Assembly (NCBI GenBank): GCA_964561475.1
Contig: CAZLPU010000008.1
Location: 1-64,000, forward strand
Direction of reading: 5' to 3'
From: CAYUYV01 sp964561475
GTDB lineage: Bacteria; Pseudomonadota; Alphaproteobacteria; JAJFIK01
Length of the DNA stretch: 64,000 nt
Part shown: positions 7,850-15,886 of the stretch, one piece after another
Layout of the letters: each line of letters opens with the position of its first letter
Numbering within the stretch: position 1 is the stretch's first letter
Program-made: the position numbers and the translations under genes
Notes under the pieces: model-generated
Database searches by the model: none
What the model saw: only the letters and a program-made list of their open reading frames with translations
Told to the model about the DNA's origin: nothing

Positions 7850-10218
7850 TGCTCCAGCATGGTTTCCATGGTGCTCAGACGGCTGCGCAACTCATTGGTG
7901 GCTGCTTCCACGTCATCGGTATCCGTGAGCACATGGGGGGTGATCAGCACCAGGAGTTCCGTGCGCGCCCGCACCTGGGTCTTGCGCCCGAACAGATAGC
8001 CCAGGAACGGGATCCGGGAGAGCACCGGGAGACCGGTGCTGCCGTTTCGGGAGGTCTCCCGGATCAGCCCGCCAAGGGCCACGGTCTGGCCGCTGCGGGC
8101 AGCCACCCGGCTCATCACCCGGCGCTGCTGGATCGTGGGCGAGTCGATGCCGGAGGTGGTGGTCGCCACCACGTCGGAGACTTCCTGCTCCACGGCCAGC
8201 GTGACAAGATCGGAAGACTTCACCTGGGGCGTCACCTTCAGGATCACGCCCGTGTCCCGGTACTCCAGGCTGTTGACCTGGGGTGCGCCTGCATTCTGCA
8301 CACTGACGGCAGTCTGGCGCACGATGGGCACCTGGTCGCCCACCTGGAGCGCGGCCGTCTCATTGTTCAGCACCATGACTTGAGGGGTGGAAATCACTTC
8401 CACATCGGTGATGGTGTCCAACGCACTCAGCAGAATGCGGGAGTCCACCCCTTCGATCACCCCGTCAAAAAAGAGATTGGCGCCGGGAAAGATGTTCGGC
8501 ACCACCTGCTCAACTGTCTGGCTGAGGATGCTGCTCTGACTTGAACTCGACTCGGTGGTGGTGGTGCCGCCGGATGTGGTGGAACTGGTGCTGCTGGCCG
8601 CGGTACTGGCGCTCGAACCATTCGGCGCGATGGCGCCTCCCGGGAAAGACGAGAAATTGGCCTGATAGCTGCCGGATTCGAAAAACCACTGGATGCCGAA
8701 GCTCAACTCGTCATTCAAGGCCACTTCCGCAATGGTCGCCTCGATCAGCACCTGGTTGGGCGCCGTGTCCAGGTCCCGGAGCAGGCTGGCGATGGACTGG
8801 TAATCGGCCGGGCGGGCCATGATCACCAGAATATTGCGCTGGTCATCGGCAATGATCCGCATGCGGTCGTTGGAGATGACCACCTTGCCGCGATCCGCCG
8901 CTTTCGACGCGTCGATGCCCCCACCGATATCGCGGCTGATCCCCTCTTCACTGAACCCTTCGCCGATGGATGTGGCGAGATTTTCAACCGCCTGGCCCGG
9001 AGCGGTGGCGGATGTTCCGCCCACGGTCTGCTGCCGGGCATCGAAAATACCGCCCAGCATCACCGCCAGATCGCTCGCCTGGCCATTGAGCACCTGATAG
9101 ACGTAGAACCGCCGCCCGTCGTCACTGCCGCCCTGGTCCAGCGTATCCACCCAGGTGCGCACGGTCTGAAGATAGGACGGAGATTTGGAGACCACGAGCA
9201 CCGCATTCAGCCGCTCCAGGGGCAGAAACCGCAAGATGCCCGCCGTGGGTCCGTCGGTCTCGAACACGGAATCCAGTTCCGCCGTCACCGCCCCGGCTCC
9301 CGCCGAGTGGAGGGGCAGAATGGCAAAGGACATGCCCGCCATCCAGTCCACGTCGAATGAGGAAATCAGATCGAGCACCCGGGCCCGTTCCCCCGCGCCC
9401 CCGGAAATCATCAGGACATTGCGGTCCGGGTCCGCCTCGACGGTGGCATCGGCGGGCACCAGGGGCGTGATGGCGTCCTTGAGTGCTGCGGCGCCCACAT
9501 ATCTCAAAGGCACGATCCGGGTGCCGAAGCCCAGGGCATTGTCCGCATCCCGCCCAATTTCCACCGGTGCCAGGGACCCCTGGGCGCCAAGGGGCTCGGG
9601 CCGGATCTCATAGAAATCGCCCTGGCGCACCAGGGTGGCGCCATTCACCCGAAGGGCATTGTCCAGGGTCTGAAGAAGCCGGGACCGGGGGATCGGACGG
9701 CTGGTCTGGAGCGTGATCGTTCCGGCAACGGATGGATCGATCAGATAGTTTTCCTGGAGAATGCCGCCGATCACCGCTTCCACCACATCCTCGACGGCGG
9801 CCTTGCGGAAATTCAGGGACACGGTGTCATCGCCGGGCGCGGCGCTCAAGGATGGACGCAGGGGATCGCCCACGAGCTGGCCTGTACCCTCCTGGAGGGT
9901 CAGGCGGTTGCGTGCACTGTCCGCTTGGGCCTGCTGTTCCGGCAACAGGGCGGTCTGCACCTCGGAATGATTGTCCACGAGGTCGCTCGGGGCCTTTCGC
10001 TCCGGGAGAACGATCGGGGTGTGCCCCTTCAGGGTCACGGGCTTGTCCATGGAAAAGAGGCGGCCCAGGGCATCCCGGTCCCGCTGGGAAACGGGTGCAT
10101 TGTCGGACCCGGCGCAGCCGGTGAGGACGAATGCGGTCACGACGAGTGCAGTCTGGGTCAGACCAGCCCCCATACAGCCCCCTATCAAGCCGGGTTTATC
10201 ACGCCAGATGCGTGCCAT
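7846..10218 (-). CDS. gspD: Type II secretion outer-membrane secretin GspD
   Basis: The secretin forms the outer-membrane channel of the T2SS. From the ATG at 10218 the product is 790 residues with a positively charged start, a hydrophobic stretch and a lipobox-like VLTGC, suggesting a lipidated secretin. It contains N0-N3 repeats, including RKAAVEDVVEAVIGG and a Ser/Thr-rich loop of about 30 residues within N3. The C-terminal secretin core has VPIVRQTAV and IPFLGYLFG motifs. The start is uncertain. The frame stays open to an ATG at 10518 that overlaps the gspC stop by eight bases, but that would add 100 residues of weaker coding character before the signal. An ATG at 10173 with AGGGGG is the third choice. 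Confidence 0.85.
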   Translation of the reverse strand: MARIWRDKPGLIGGCMGAGLTQTALVVTAFVLTGCAGSDNAPVSQRDRDALGRLFSMDKPVTLKGHTPIVLPERKAPSDLVDNHSEVQTALLPEQQAQADSARNRLTLQEGTGQLVGDPLRPSLSAAPGDDTVSLNFRKAAVEDVVEAVIGGILQENYLIDPSVAGTITLQTSRPIPRSRLLQTLDNALRVNGATLVRQGDFYEIRPEPLGAQGSLAPVEIGRDADNALGFGTRIVPLRYVGAAALKDAITPLVPADATVEADPDRNVLMISGGAGERARVLDLISSFDVDWMAGMSFAILPLHSAGAGAVTAELDSVFETDGPTAGILRFLPLERLNAVLVVSKSPSYLQTVRTWVDTLDQGGSDDGRRFYVYQVLNGQASDLAVMLGGIFDARQQTVGGTSATAPGQAVENLATSIGEGFSEEGISRDIGGGIDASKAADRGKVVISNDRMRIIADDQRNILVIMARPADYQSIASLLRDLDTAPNQVLIEATIAEVALNDELSFGIQWFFESGSYQANFSSFPGGAIAPNGSSASTAASSTSSTTSGGTTTTESSSSQSSILSQTVEQVVPNIFPGANLFFDGVIEGVDSRILLSALDTITDVEVISTPQVMVLNNETAALQVGDQVPIVRQTAVSVQNAGAPQVNSLEYRDTGVILKVTPQVKSSDLVTLAVEQEVSDVVATTTSGIDSPTIQQRRVMSRVAARSGQTVALGGLIRETSRNGSTGLPVLSRIPFLGYLFGRKTQVRARTELLVLITPHVLTDTDDVEAATNELRSRLSTMETMLEQ

Positions 10219-10510
10219 CGTTTCCCACCCACACCCCGTTTTGCCAGGCCGGTTCCAGAATCCGGATTTGAACTCCCGGCTCGGAAACCGGGACAGGCCA
10301 GCGCGTTCCATCACCGCGCTGGCCGTCGCACCGCGTTCAATCGCGATGTTTTGTGCTGGCGCGACCGTATCAGCGCCACCGGACCGCGCCAATGTTTCCC
10401 CCGCCATCTCGTTGTTTTCCAAAGTCAGAGTAGCGCCTGGGCATGGCACTTCTACGACGGTTGGGCTCAACCCGGCAGGAGTGCCCCTTTTGCGCGTGTC
10501 TTTGGACGGC

Positions 10511-11113
10511 TCAGTCATCAATCGAGGACCAGATCCCCTTGGGGGTGTCGTCTTCCTCCCCAAGGTCACCGTCATGGCCAAGGTCACCGTCATGGCCGCG
10601 CCCGATCTGCCCTTTCACCTCGGCTTCAAGCGCGCCATCAGGGGTTTGGACCGCCAAGGTCAGGCGCTCCCCGTCCCGCTCCAGGGTGACGCTGCCATGG
10701 CCCACATCCGTCACGGTCCAGCCCCCGGCGAGATCGTCTCCGGCACGGGCGATATGACGTTCGGAGGGATTGCCATCGTCGATCAGGGCCACCCGCCGGT
10801 CGTTCATGACCAGGGTGCCCCGCAGGACAAATGCCACGGCCTTTTCCGGCTGTGGGGGTGGCGCGGCCGCCGCAGCGGGCCTGGGGGTCCGGTCCTGGCG
10901 GAAAAGAATGCGGTTTTCCAGCACGCTGAGGGCCTGTTCGCCCTGGTCCATGCGCCGGGCGTGACGCTCCAGCGGCGGCAGACCGGGGGGCGCGGCGTCT
11001 TCCCTGGCTTCACCCGAACGGGCTTGGGGATCGGACCTGACTGGCACCAGGGCCAGCACATAAGCGGCTCCCAGCGCAATCGCGAGAACAAGGGCGACGG
11101 TCCAGCGGATCAT
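10511..11113 (-). CDS. gspC: Type II secretion inner-membrane protein GspC/GspN-like
   Basis: This is 200 residues with one N-terminal membrane helix (TVALVLAIALGAAYVLAL), a proline/alanine-rich linker, then a small beta domain (about 85-160) with VLRGTLVMNDRRVALIDD. That layout matches the homology region of GspC, which links the inner-membrane platform to the secretin; short GspN/GspP proteins look similar. There is no PDZ domain. The acidic tail contains an exact hexapeptide duplication, HDGDLG twice, from an 18-base tandem repeat. The start overlaps the gspM stop by four bases. The precise letter name is uncertain. Confidence 0.75.
   Translation of the reverse strand: MIRWTVALVLAIALGAAYVLALVPVRSDPQARSGEAREDAAPPGLPPLERHARRMDQGEQALSVLENRILFRQDRTPRPAAAAAPPPQPEKAVAFVLRGTLVMNDRRVALIDDGNPSERHIARAGDDLAGGWTVTDVGHGSVTLERDGERLTLAVQTPDGALEAEVKGQIGRGHDGDLGHDGDLGEEDDTPKGIWSSIDD
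10560..10595. repeat. 18-bp tandem duplication inside gspC
   Basis: Two exact copies of CCAAGGTCACCGTCATGG occupy 10560-10577 and 10578-10595. The unit is a multiple of three, so the leftward frame is preserved and HDGDLG is duplicated near the C terminus. Confidence 0.9.
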
Positions 11114-11694
11114 GGCTCACCCTCCCCGTCCTCTAGGGCCCGGTGGGCCGCCGAGACATCCAGGGTGACGCGCAGAACCGGGCTCGGCCCCTCATCTCCC
11201 TGCCCGGCCCGCAGACCGGTCAAGTCCATCCGGTCCAGGCTCAAGGGCGGCAGACTGTCCTCCAGACGGCCCAGAAGCGCGTACAGATCCAGCTCTTGCG
11301 CCGTCAATTGCAGTCGCACAGTGACCAGCCCGGCATCGGCGCCCCCGCCCAACAGGGTCATCTGATCAAGGCCCGCGCCGCTATCCTCCACAAGGACACG
11401 CAACCGGTCCTGGAGATCCGCTCCGGCCCGGGACCGGTCTCCATGGGGGATCACCAGGGCGGCGATCTCCGCGCTCCGGTCCGCCGGTGGCGGTGCGGCC
11501 CGGCGCGTGCCGGACGCCTGTTCCAGACGGGTGATCTGGCGCTCCAGGCGCCTGTTTTCATCCGCCTGCTGCGACAGACCGGAAAAATAGAGATATCCAG
11601 GCACCATTACGACACAGACCGCGACACCAGCCAGAAGGGCCAGGGCCGCAAGCCGGTCCAGGGGCGATGAGGGATCCCGCGGGGCCAAGGTCAT
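11110..11694 (-). CDS. gspM: Type II secretion protein GspM
   Basis: This 194-residue protein has a short cytosolic start, one membrane helix (AALALLAGVAVCVVMVPGYL), a heptad-like segment (residues about 38-60) and a ferredoxin-like periplasmic domain containing LTAQELDLYALLGRLEDSLPP. This is the GspM/PilO-type architecture, which dimerises with GspL in the inner-membrane platform. The ATG overlaps the gspL stop by four bases and its stop overlaps the gspC start by four bases, placing it firmly within the operon. Confidence 0.82.
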   Translation of the reverse strand: MTLAPRDPSSPLDRLAALALLAGVAVCVVMVPGYLYFSGLSQQADENRRLERQITRLEQASGTRRAAPPPADRSAEIAALVIPHGDRSRAGADLQDRLRVLVEDSGAGLDQMTLLGGGADAGLVTVRLQLTAQELDLYALLGRLEDSLPPLSLDRMDLTGLRAGQGDEGPSPVLRVTLDVSAAHRALEDGEGEP

Positions 11695-13004
11695 GGCCGA
11701 TCCTCCCCGGATTGCGGGCCATGGCTGGTCTTCGCCGTCATCTCGATGGCGAACCGGTCGAGGCCCGTGGCGGGAACGATGGCGGTGGGTGCCGCAAACT
11801 GAACATCATGGAACTGAGCATCCTGCCCCAGACGGTCCAGAACCCCGGACACGTCATCGGACTGGCCCCGGATCACCACGGCGACCGCGCCGGTTTCCGT
11901 CCTGCGCCAGGTCAGGTCCTCCACCCAGGTGCCATCGGGCAGGGCCGATGTCAGCCGGGCCAGAACCGCCGGTGCCGCCGGGGCCGCCAGCAATTGCCGG
12001 GACAGACCGTCCGCGAGGGCCGCCTGGCGGGCGCCCTTGCGGTTCTCCCGGGCGTGGGCCTGAACCTCCGCGCGGATCTCGTCCATTTCTGCGCTCAGGC
12101 CCTGGTGACGCTGATCGAGAATGATCCACGGACCGGCGAACAAGACCGCCAGCACCGCAACGGCCAGGGCAGCGGCCACGCTCCGGCTCCGCCGCCTGCT
12201 CCGGGCCGCCTGCATCTGCCCAGGGGTTTGGAACGCCAGGCAAACCTGCGAACCTGCTTGCAAGCACGCGAACCCGGCAAACGCGCCAAGGCGCTCGTCG
12301 CCATTCTCGAGCCAGGGCACCTGGAGGGCCTCCCGGCGAACACACCCCAGCACAGCCTGCAGCCCCTCTCCCTGGGATGCAGGCGCCAGAACGTCAAAGG
12401 CTGTGTGCACCTGATCCCCCGTCAAGGGCATCCACTGGTCAAGATCAAAGGCAATCAGGCCCTCAAGGGCATTGCGGGAAGCATTGGGCAGGGTGATTGT
12501 CCGTTCCAGAACCGATTGGGCGGGCAGGCCAAGATGGACCGCTCCCGGAGCAAGGCCCGCTTTGCCCAGAACCTTGCGCACGAGGGACCAGGGGACCGGC
12601 CCCTCAGCCGTGGCGCTCCGGGCCAGTATCCGGGCCGGTTCCTGGAGTGCTGGCCGGATTTCCAGGAGCCGCAGATCACCGGTCTGCCGGTCGAGGATCA
12701 CCACCCGGTCCAGACCGCCGATCCGGCGGCGCAAGCCGGCCGGCATCAGCCCGAGCAGAACCGTCAGCCACCACGTGAAGTAACGATAGAGGGTGATCCG
12801 CGCTTTCGCGCTCCCGGTCCAAGACGCCACGAGCAGAGGTCTGGCCAGATGTTGCGCCAAAGATCGCACTGGGAACAGGGAGGAGGCTTCGGCGACCCCA
12901 TCCTGAACAGACTCACCGCCGTGCTGTGCGCGTGCGCCCGGACGCCCATTGTCTGCCAGCCGGTTGCCCACTAGCCGGTTGTCTGCCCTGCGATCCGCCA
13001 TCAT
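11691..13004 (-). CDS. gspL: Type II secretion platform protein GspL
   Basis: This is 437 residues from the ATG at 13004, which overlaps the gspJ stop (ATGA). The first 30 residues are a low-complexity stretch rich in Arg, Asp and Asn. Residues about 60-270 form the actin-like cytoplasmic GspL domain that recruits the GspE ATPase, with VVILDRQTGDLRLLEI and GLIAFDLDQWMPL. A single membrane helix (VAAALAVAVLAVLFAGPWII) follows, then a PilN-like periplasmic part with LTSALPDGTWVEDLTWR. It pairs with GspM. An in-frame ATG at 13055 upstream lies inside gspJ and is less likely. Confidence 0.85.
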   Translation of the reverse strand: MMADRRADNRLVGNRLADNGRPGARAQHGGESVQDGVAEASSLFPVRSLAQHLARPLLVASWTGSAKARITLYRYFTWWLTVLLGLMPAGLRRRIGGLDRVVILDRQTGDLRLLEIRPALQEPARILARSATAEGPVPWSLVRKVLGKAGLAPGAVHLGLPAQSVLERTITLPNASRNALEGLIAFDLDQWMPLTGDQVHTAFDVLAPASQGEGLQAVLGCVRREALQVPWLENGDERLGAFAGFACLQAGSQVCLAFQTPGQMQAARSRRRSRSVAAALAVAVLAVLFAGPWIILDQRHQGLSAEMDEIRAEVQAHARENRKGARQAALADGLSRQLLAAPAAPAVLARLTSALPDGTWVEDLTWRRTETGAVAVVIRGQSDDVSGVLDRLGQDAQFHDVQFAAPTAIVPATGLDRFAIEMTAKTSHGPQSGEDRP

Positions 13005-13657
13005 GGCCTGATCCCCTCTGCCCGGGACCCTCTGATCCTGTCCGTCCCGGCCCAATCCGCTGCACCCGGCCCCGCAAGACGGGGTGCGATGTGCAGACTA
13101 TCCTGACCGGAGCCCTGGTGGGACTCCTCATAACGCAAGGAGACCCGTATCAGCCGGGGCAGCCGCCCTTCCCCGGTCCAGTCTGGCTGCCATTCTTCGG
13201 TGCCAAGATAGGAGAATTCCACGGCGCTCACCCCTTCGAGCAGCAGGGTCCGGTTCGTGGTCTGACCGGATCGGGCTGCCAGGATCAGTCCACCGGCCTC
13301 GTGATCGAGCACCAGATCGAACTTCCGCACCCCAGGGGCCGGGGACACGGGTCCCAGATCGGACGCGAAGGCCAGACGGTCTTCTTCACCGTCAAAGGCG
13401 ATGAGCCAGCGCCCGTCGGGGGCGGTGTAGGGCAGAGGCCGGATGTTTTCCAAAAGCCCCCGCAGAGCGGACAGTCCCGCGGCCCGGCCCGCCGCCTCAT
13501 CGCTGGCTGTTCCGAACCGCTCCCAGACGCGACCGCCCAGGGCCAGTCCGCCGGTCAGAATGACCATCAAGAACGCCGTCAGGCTCAAAACCAGAAGGAG
13601 TTCCAGGAGGGTGAAACCGGCGGACCTGGCCGCGCGGTGTTGCCTGTTGCCGGTCAT
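13001..13657 (-). CDS. gspJ: Type II secretion minor pseudopilin GspJ
   Basis: This is 218 residues. A basic leader ends at AGFTLLELLLVLSLTAFLM, the type IV pilin-like cleavage and methylation motif with Glu at +5. The globular part has the GspJ-type segments RFGTASDEAAGRAAGLSALRG and LLLEGVSAVEFSYL. GspJ forms the pseudopilus tip with GspI and GspK. It is coupled on both sides by four-base overlaps with gspI and gspL. Confidence 0.87.
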   Translation of the reverse strand: MTGNRQHRAARSAGFTLLELLLVLSLTAFLMVILTGGLALGGRVWERFGTASDEAAGRAAGLSALRGLLENIRPLPYTAPDGRWLIAFDGEEDRLAFASDLGPVSPAPGVRKFDLVLDHEAGGLILAARSGQTTNRTLLLEGVSAVEFSYLGTEEWQPDWTGEGRLPRLIRVSLRYEESHQGSGQDSLHIAPRLAGPGAADWAGTDRIRGSRAEGIRP

Positions 13658-14124
13658 GGCCGCCTCCCCGGAGACCGTGGCTGGGATGAGGGCTGGGACG
13701 GAAGACGGGAGACAGGCATGAGCCGTAGGGTCTCGAGTTTCAGGGTGGGCCCGGCGGGTTTTCCTGGCGCCATTTCGAGGGTGATCAGGACCGGGACCAG
13801 GCCCTGCACCGGATCACTTGTGGCGCGCAGGCGAGCCTGCCAATGGGTGCCCCCGGAGCCGCCATCATCGAGGGTGCCGGAGAGGGTCTGTTCAGCGCCA
13901 TCAAAGGATCCGGCACTCAATCGGTCGAGGACTGATTGTCCGTGGACCGCCAGGGTCGAAGCGCGACCGGCGGCGGCATGATGGGCCGTGCTGCGGGAAA
14001 TGGCCGTGAACAGGGCGCCAAGGCTCAGGCCCACGATCACCAGGGCGATGATCACTTCCACCAGGGTGAAGCCCCGGGCATCGCTCCTGCCTTGGCGCGG
14101 CCTATTCCATGGAAACAGCGGCAT
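13654..14124 (-). CDS. gspI: Type II secretion minor pseudopilin GspI
   Basis: This is 156 residues. The leader ends at RGFTLVEVIIALVIVGLSLG, a canonical pseudopilin processing site with Glu at +5. A short conserved helix with HGQSVLDRLSAG follows, similar to the QxVxxE-type region of GspI. It is predicted to sit under the pseudopilus tip and nucleate the complex with GspJ and GspK. The ATG lies inside the end of gspH (23-base overlap) and the stop overlaps gspJ. Confidence 0.85.
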   Translation of the reverse strand: MPLFPWNRPRQGRSDARGFTLVEVIIALVIVGLSLGALFTAISRSTAHHAAAGRASTLAVHGQSVLDRLSAGSFDGAEQTLSGTLDDGGSGGTHWQARLRATSDPVQGLVPVLITLEMAPGKPAGPTLKLETLRLMPVSRLPSQPSSQPRSPGRRP

Positions 14125-14629
14125 GGCCGGTTACCCAGTTGATCCGGATCCGGGCGGTCTGGCCGTCCCGGGTCAGGATGATGTCACCGCCGGAGGACTG
14201 GCCGCCGGGGAAAAACAGGAACCGGGCCGTCTCCCCGTCCCCCCCACGCCGGTGAACGGCGCTGGTCTCCAGGGCAAGATCCCCGGGCAGGGTCCGGTCG
14301 AACTCGCCGTCCTCACCCCCGCCTTCCTGGCCCGCGCCTTCCTGGCCCGCGCCTTCCTCGCCAGCTCCGGCAATGCGCATGGTCCGGTTTCGGAGGTTGA
14401 TGTCCATGGCAACGATACGGCCCGTGTTCAGGGCCGCGGCCCGGGCTTGCGCGGCACTTTGGGCCAAGTCCCGGGCGGTGGTGATCAGCGCCACCCGACC
14501 GCTTGGGGGGCGCAGACCCGGCAACGCCAGGGAGACCAGCAGGGCCAGCACCGCCAGGACGACCATCAGCTCCAGGAGCGTAAAGCCGCTGCGTGTCCCT
14601 TTCGCTCCCCTGTGTGCCGCTCGGATCAT
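14102..14629 (-). CDS. gspH: Type II secretion pseudopilin GspH
   Basis: The ATG at 14629, with AGGGAAG upstream, gives 175 residues. The prepilin motif is SGFTLLELMVVLAVLALLVS, with Glu at +5. The body is beta-rich, with ARDLAQSAAQARAAALNTGR and FFPGGQSSGGDIIL typical of GspH/FimT pseudopilins. A surface loop holds three 15-base direct repeats encoding EGAGQ-like units. It follows gspF by only 11 bases, in the position where the major pseudopilin gspG normally stands; its length and FimT-like features argue for GspH and not GspG. Confidence 0.85.
   Translation of the reverse strand: MIRAAHRGAKGTRSGFTLLELMVVLAVLALLVSLALPGLRPPSGRVALITTARDLAQSAAQARAAALNTGRIVAMDINLRNRTMRIAGAGEEGAGQEGAGQEGGGEDGEFDRTLPGDLALETSAVHRRGGDGETARFLFFPGGQSSGGDIILTRDGQTARIRINWVTGHAAVSME
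14321..14365. repeat. 15-bp tandem repeat inside gspH, three copies
   Basis: GCCTTCCTGGCCCGC occurs exactly at 14321-14335 and 14336-14350, with a diverged third copy at 14351-14365. The unit keeps the frame and encodes repeated Gly/Ala/Gln/Glu residues in a loop of GspH. Confidence 0.85.
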
Positions 14630-14640
14630 GCCGATCTTCC

Positions 14641-15855
14641 CTAGATCAGTGTATTGACGGAGAAGACCGCCGTGAAGATGGCGTACATGGCGCCGCCCAC
14701 AATGCCCCCCATGATCACGGTGATCAGCGGCACCAGAAGGGCAAGGGCCGTATCGATGCGCCGCTGCACTTTCTGCTCGATCAGGTCGGCGGCCTTGGCG
14801 AGCATTTCCGCATGCTGACCGGACTGCTCCCCCAGCAGAATGAGCTTGCGCAGAACCGGTGTGCCCAGGGCTTCCGCCTCGAAGGCGGGACCGAGCCGGG
14901 CGCCCCCTTTGACCCGGTCCATGACCCGGGCCACCCCGGCTCGGAACACCGGGTGGCTGACGGACTGATTGCACACCTCAATGGCCCGCAGCAGATCCAT
15001 CCCATGGCCAAGGGTGACCGACAGGGTGCGGGCGAAGCGGGCGGATTCCACATCGGTGATCAGCCGTCCGACCAATGGCAACCGGAGCTGCACGCGCCCC
15101 AACGCCCGGGCCATTCCCTCATCCCGACCGGCCACCAGAAGGAGGGCTGCAAGGCCTGCCAGGACGAGAGCGATCCAGGGGCCGTGGGTCTCGGTAAAAT
15201 CCGCGGCCACGATCAGGGCTTGGGTGGAGGGCGGAAGGGATTCCCCCGCCTGGCGGAACAGCGGCTCGAACTGGGGCACCACCATGGTCAGCAGCAGGGC
15301 GATGGAGCCAATGGTCACTGCCAAGAGGATCGCAGGATAGGTCAGCGCGGAAATGATCCGGCGCTTGAGGGCCAGGGACCGGCGCATATAGTCCACGGTG
15401 CTGGTCAGCACCGCCTCCAGGGCGCCGCTCTGCTCCCCGGCCCGCACCATGGCCCGAACGAATTGGGGAAAGTGCCGGGGACGGGCCTCCATGGCCTGGG
15501 CCAGGGACTGGCCGGCGGTCAGGTCTTCTTCCAGGGACCGGATGATCGCCCCACTGCGGCCCGGCGGACGCAGGTCGGCGGCGACGCGCAGGGCCTCCTT
15601 GAGAGAGATGCCCTCCCCCGCCAGCAGGGCCAGTTCATCGAGAAACTGCACCAGATCCGCCGTACCCAGACCAGCCGCCGGATTGAGATCCGCATGGAGA
15701 ATGCGCTCCAGGCTGGCGGATCCCTGGCGCACCCGGCTGGGGCGCAGGCCCTGACCGCGCAAGGCAAGGATCGCGGCTGCCTCGTCGGCGGCGCGGATCT
15801 CCCCACGGACCATCTGGCCGTGACCGTCAAAGGCTGTGTACTGAAATAGCGCCAT
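14641..15855 (-). CDS. gspF: Type II secretion inner-membrane platform protein GspF
   Basis: The ATG at 15855 gives 404 residues, the usual GspF size. It begins MALFQYTAFDGHGQMVRGE, the typical N-terminal element. Two T2SSF domains follow (about 70-195 and 270-395), each with GxxLxxAM-type helices (LTAGQSLAQAME and LGPAFEAEALGTPVLRKL), plus three predicted membrane helices. GspF forms the centre of the assembly platform above GspE. It follows gspE by about 30 bases. Confidence 0.9.
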   Translation of the reverse strand: MALFQYTAFDGHGQMVRGEIRAADEAAAILALRGQGLRPSRVRQGSASLERILHADLNPAAGLGTADLVQFLDELALLAGEGISLKEALRVAADLRPPGRSGAIIRSLEEDLTAGQSLAQAMEARPRHFPQFVRAMVRAGEQSGALEAVLTSTVDYMRRSLALKRRIISALTYPAILLAVTIGSIALLLTMVVPQFEPLFRQAGESLPPSTQALIVAADFTETHGPWIALVLAGLAALLLVAGRDEGMARALGRVQLRLPLVGRLITDVESARFARTLSVTLGHGMDLLRAIEVCNQSVSHPVFRAGVARVMDRVKGGARLGPAFEAEALGTPVLRKLILLGEQSGQHAEMLAKAADLIEQKVQRRIDTALALLVPLITVIMGGIVGGAMYAIFTAVFSVNTLI

Positions 15856-15886
15856 CACTCTTGTTTCCGGGCTCTTTCTTCCGGCA

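Noticed and set aside
14593..15849. Plus-strand open frame across gspF
   Set aside because: It is a shadow frame; the leftward gspF has full family motifs and correct length.
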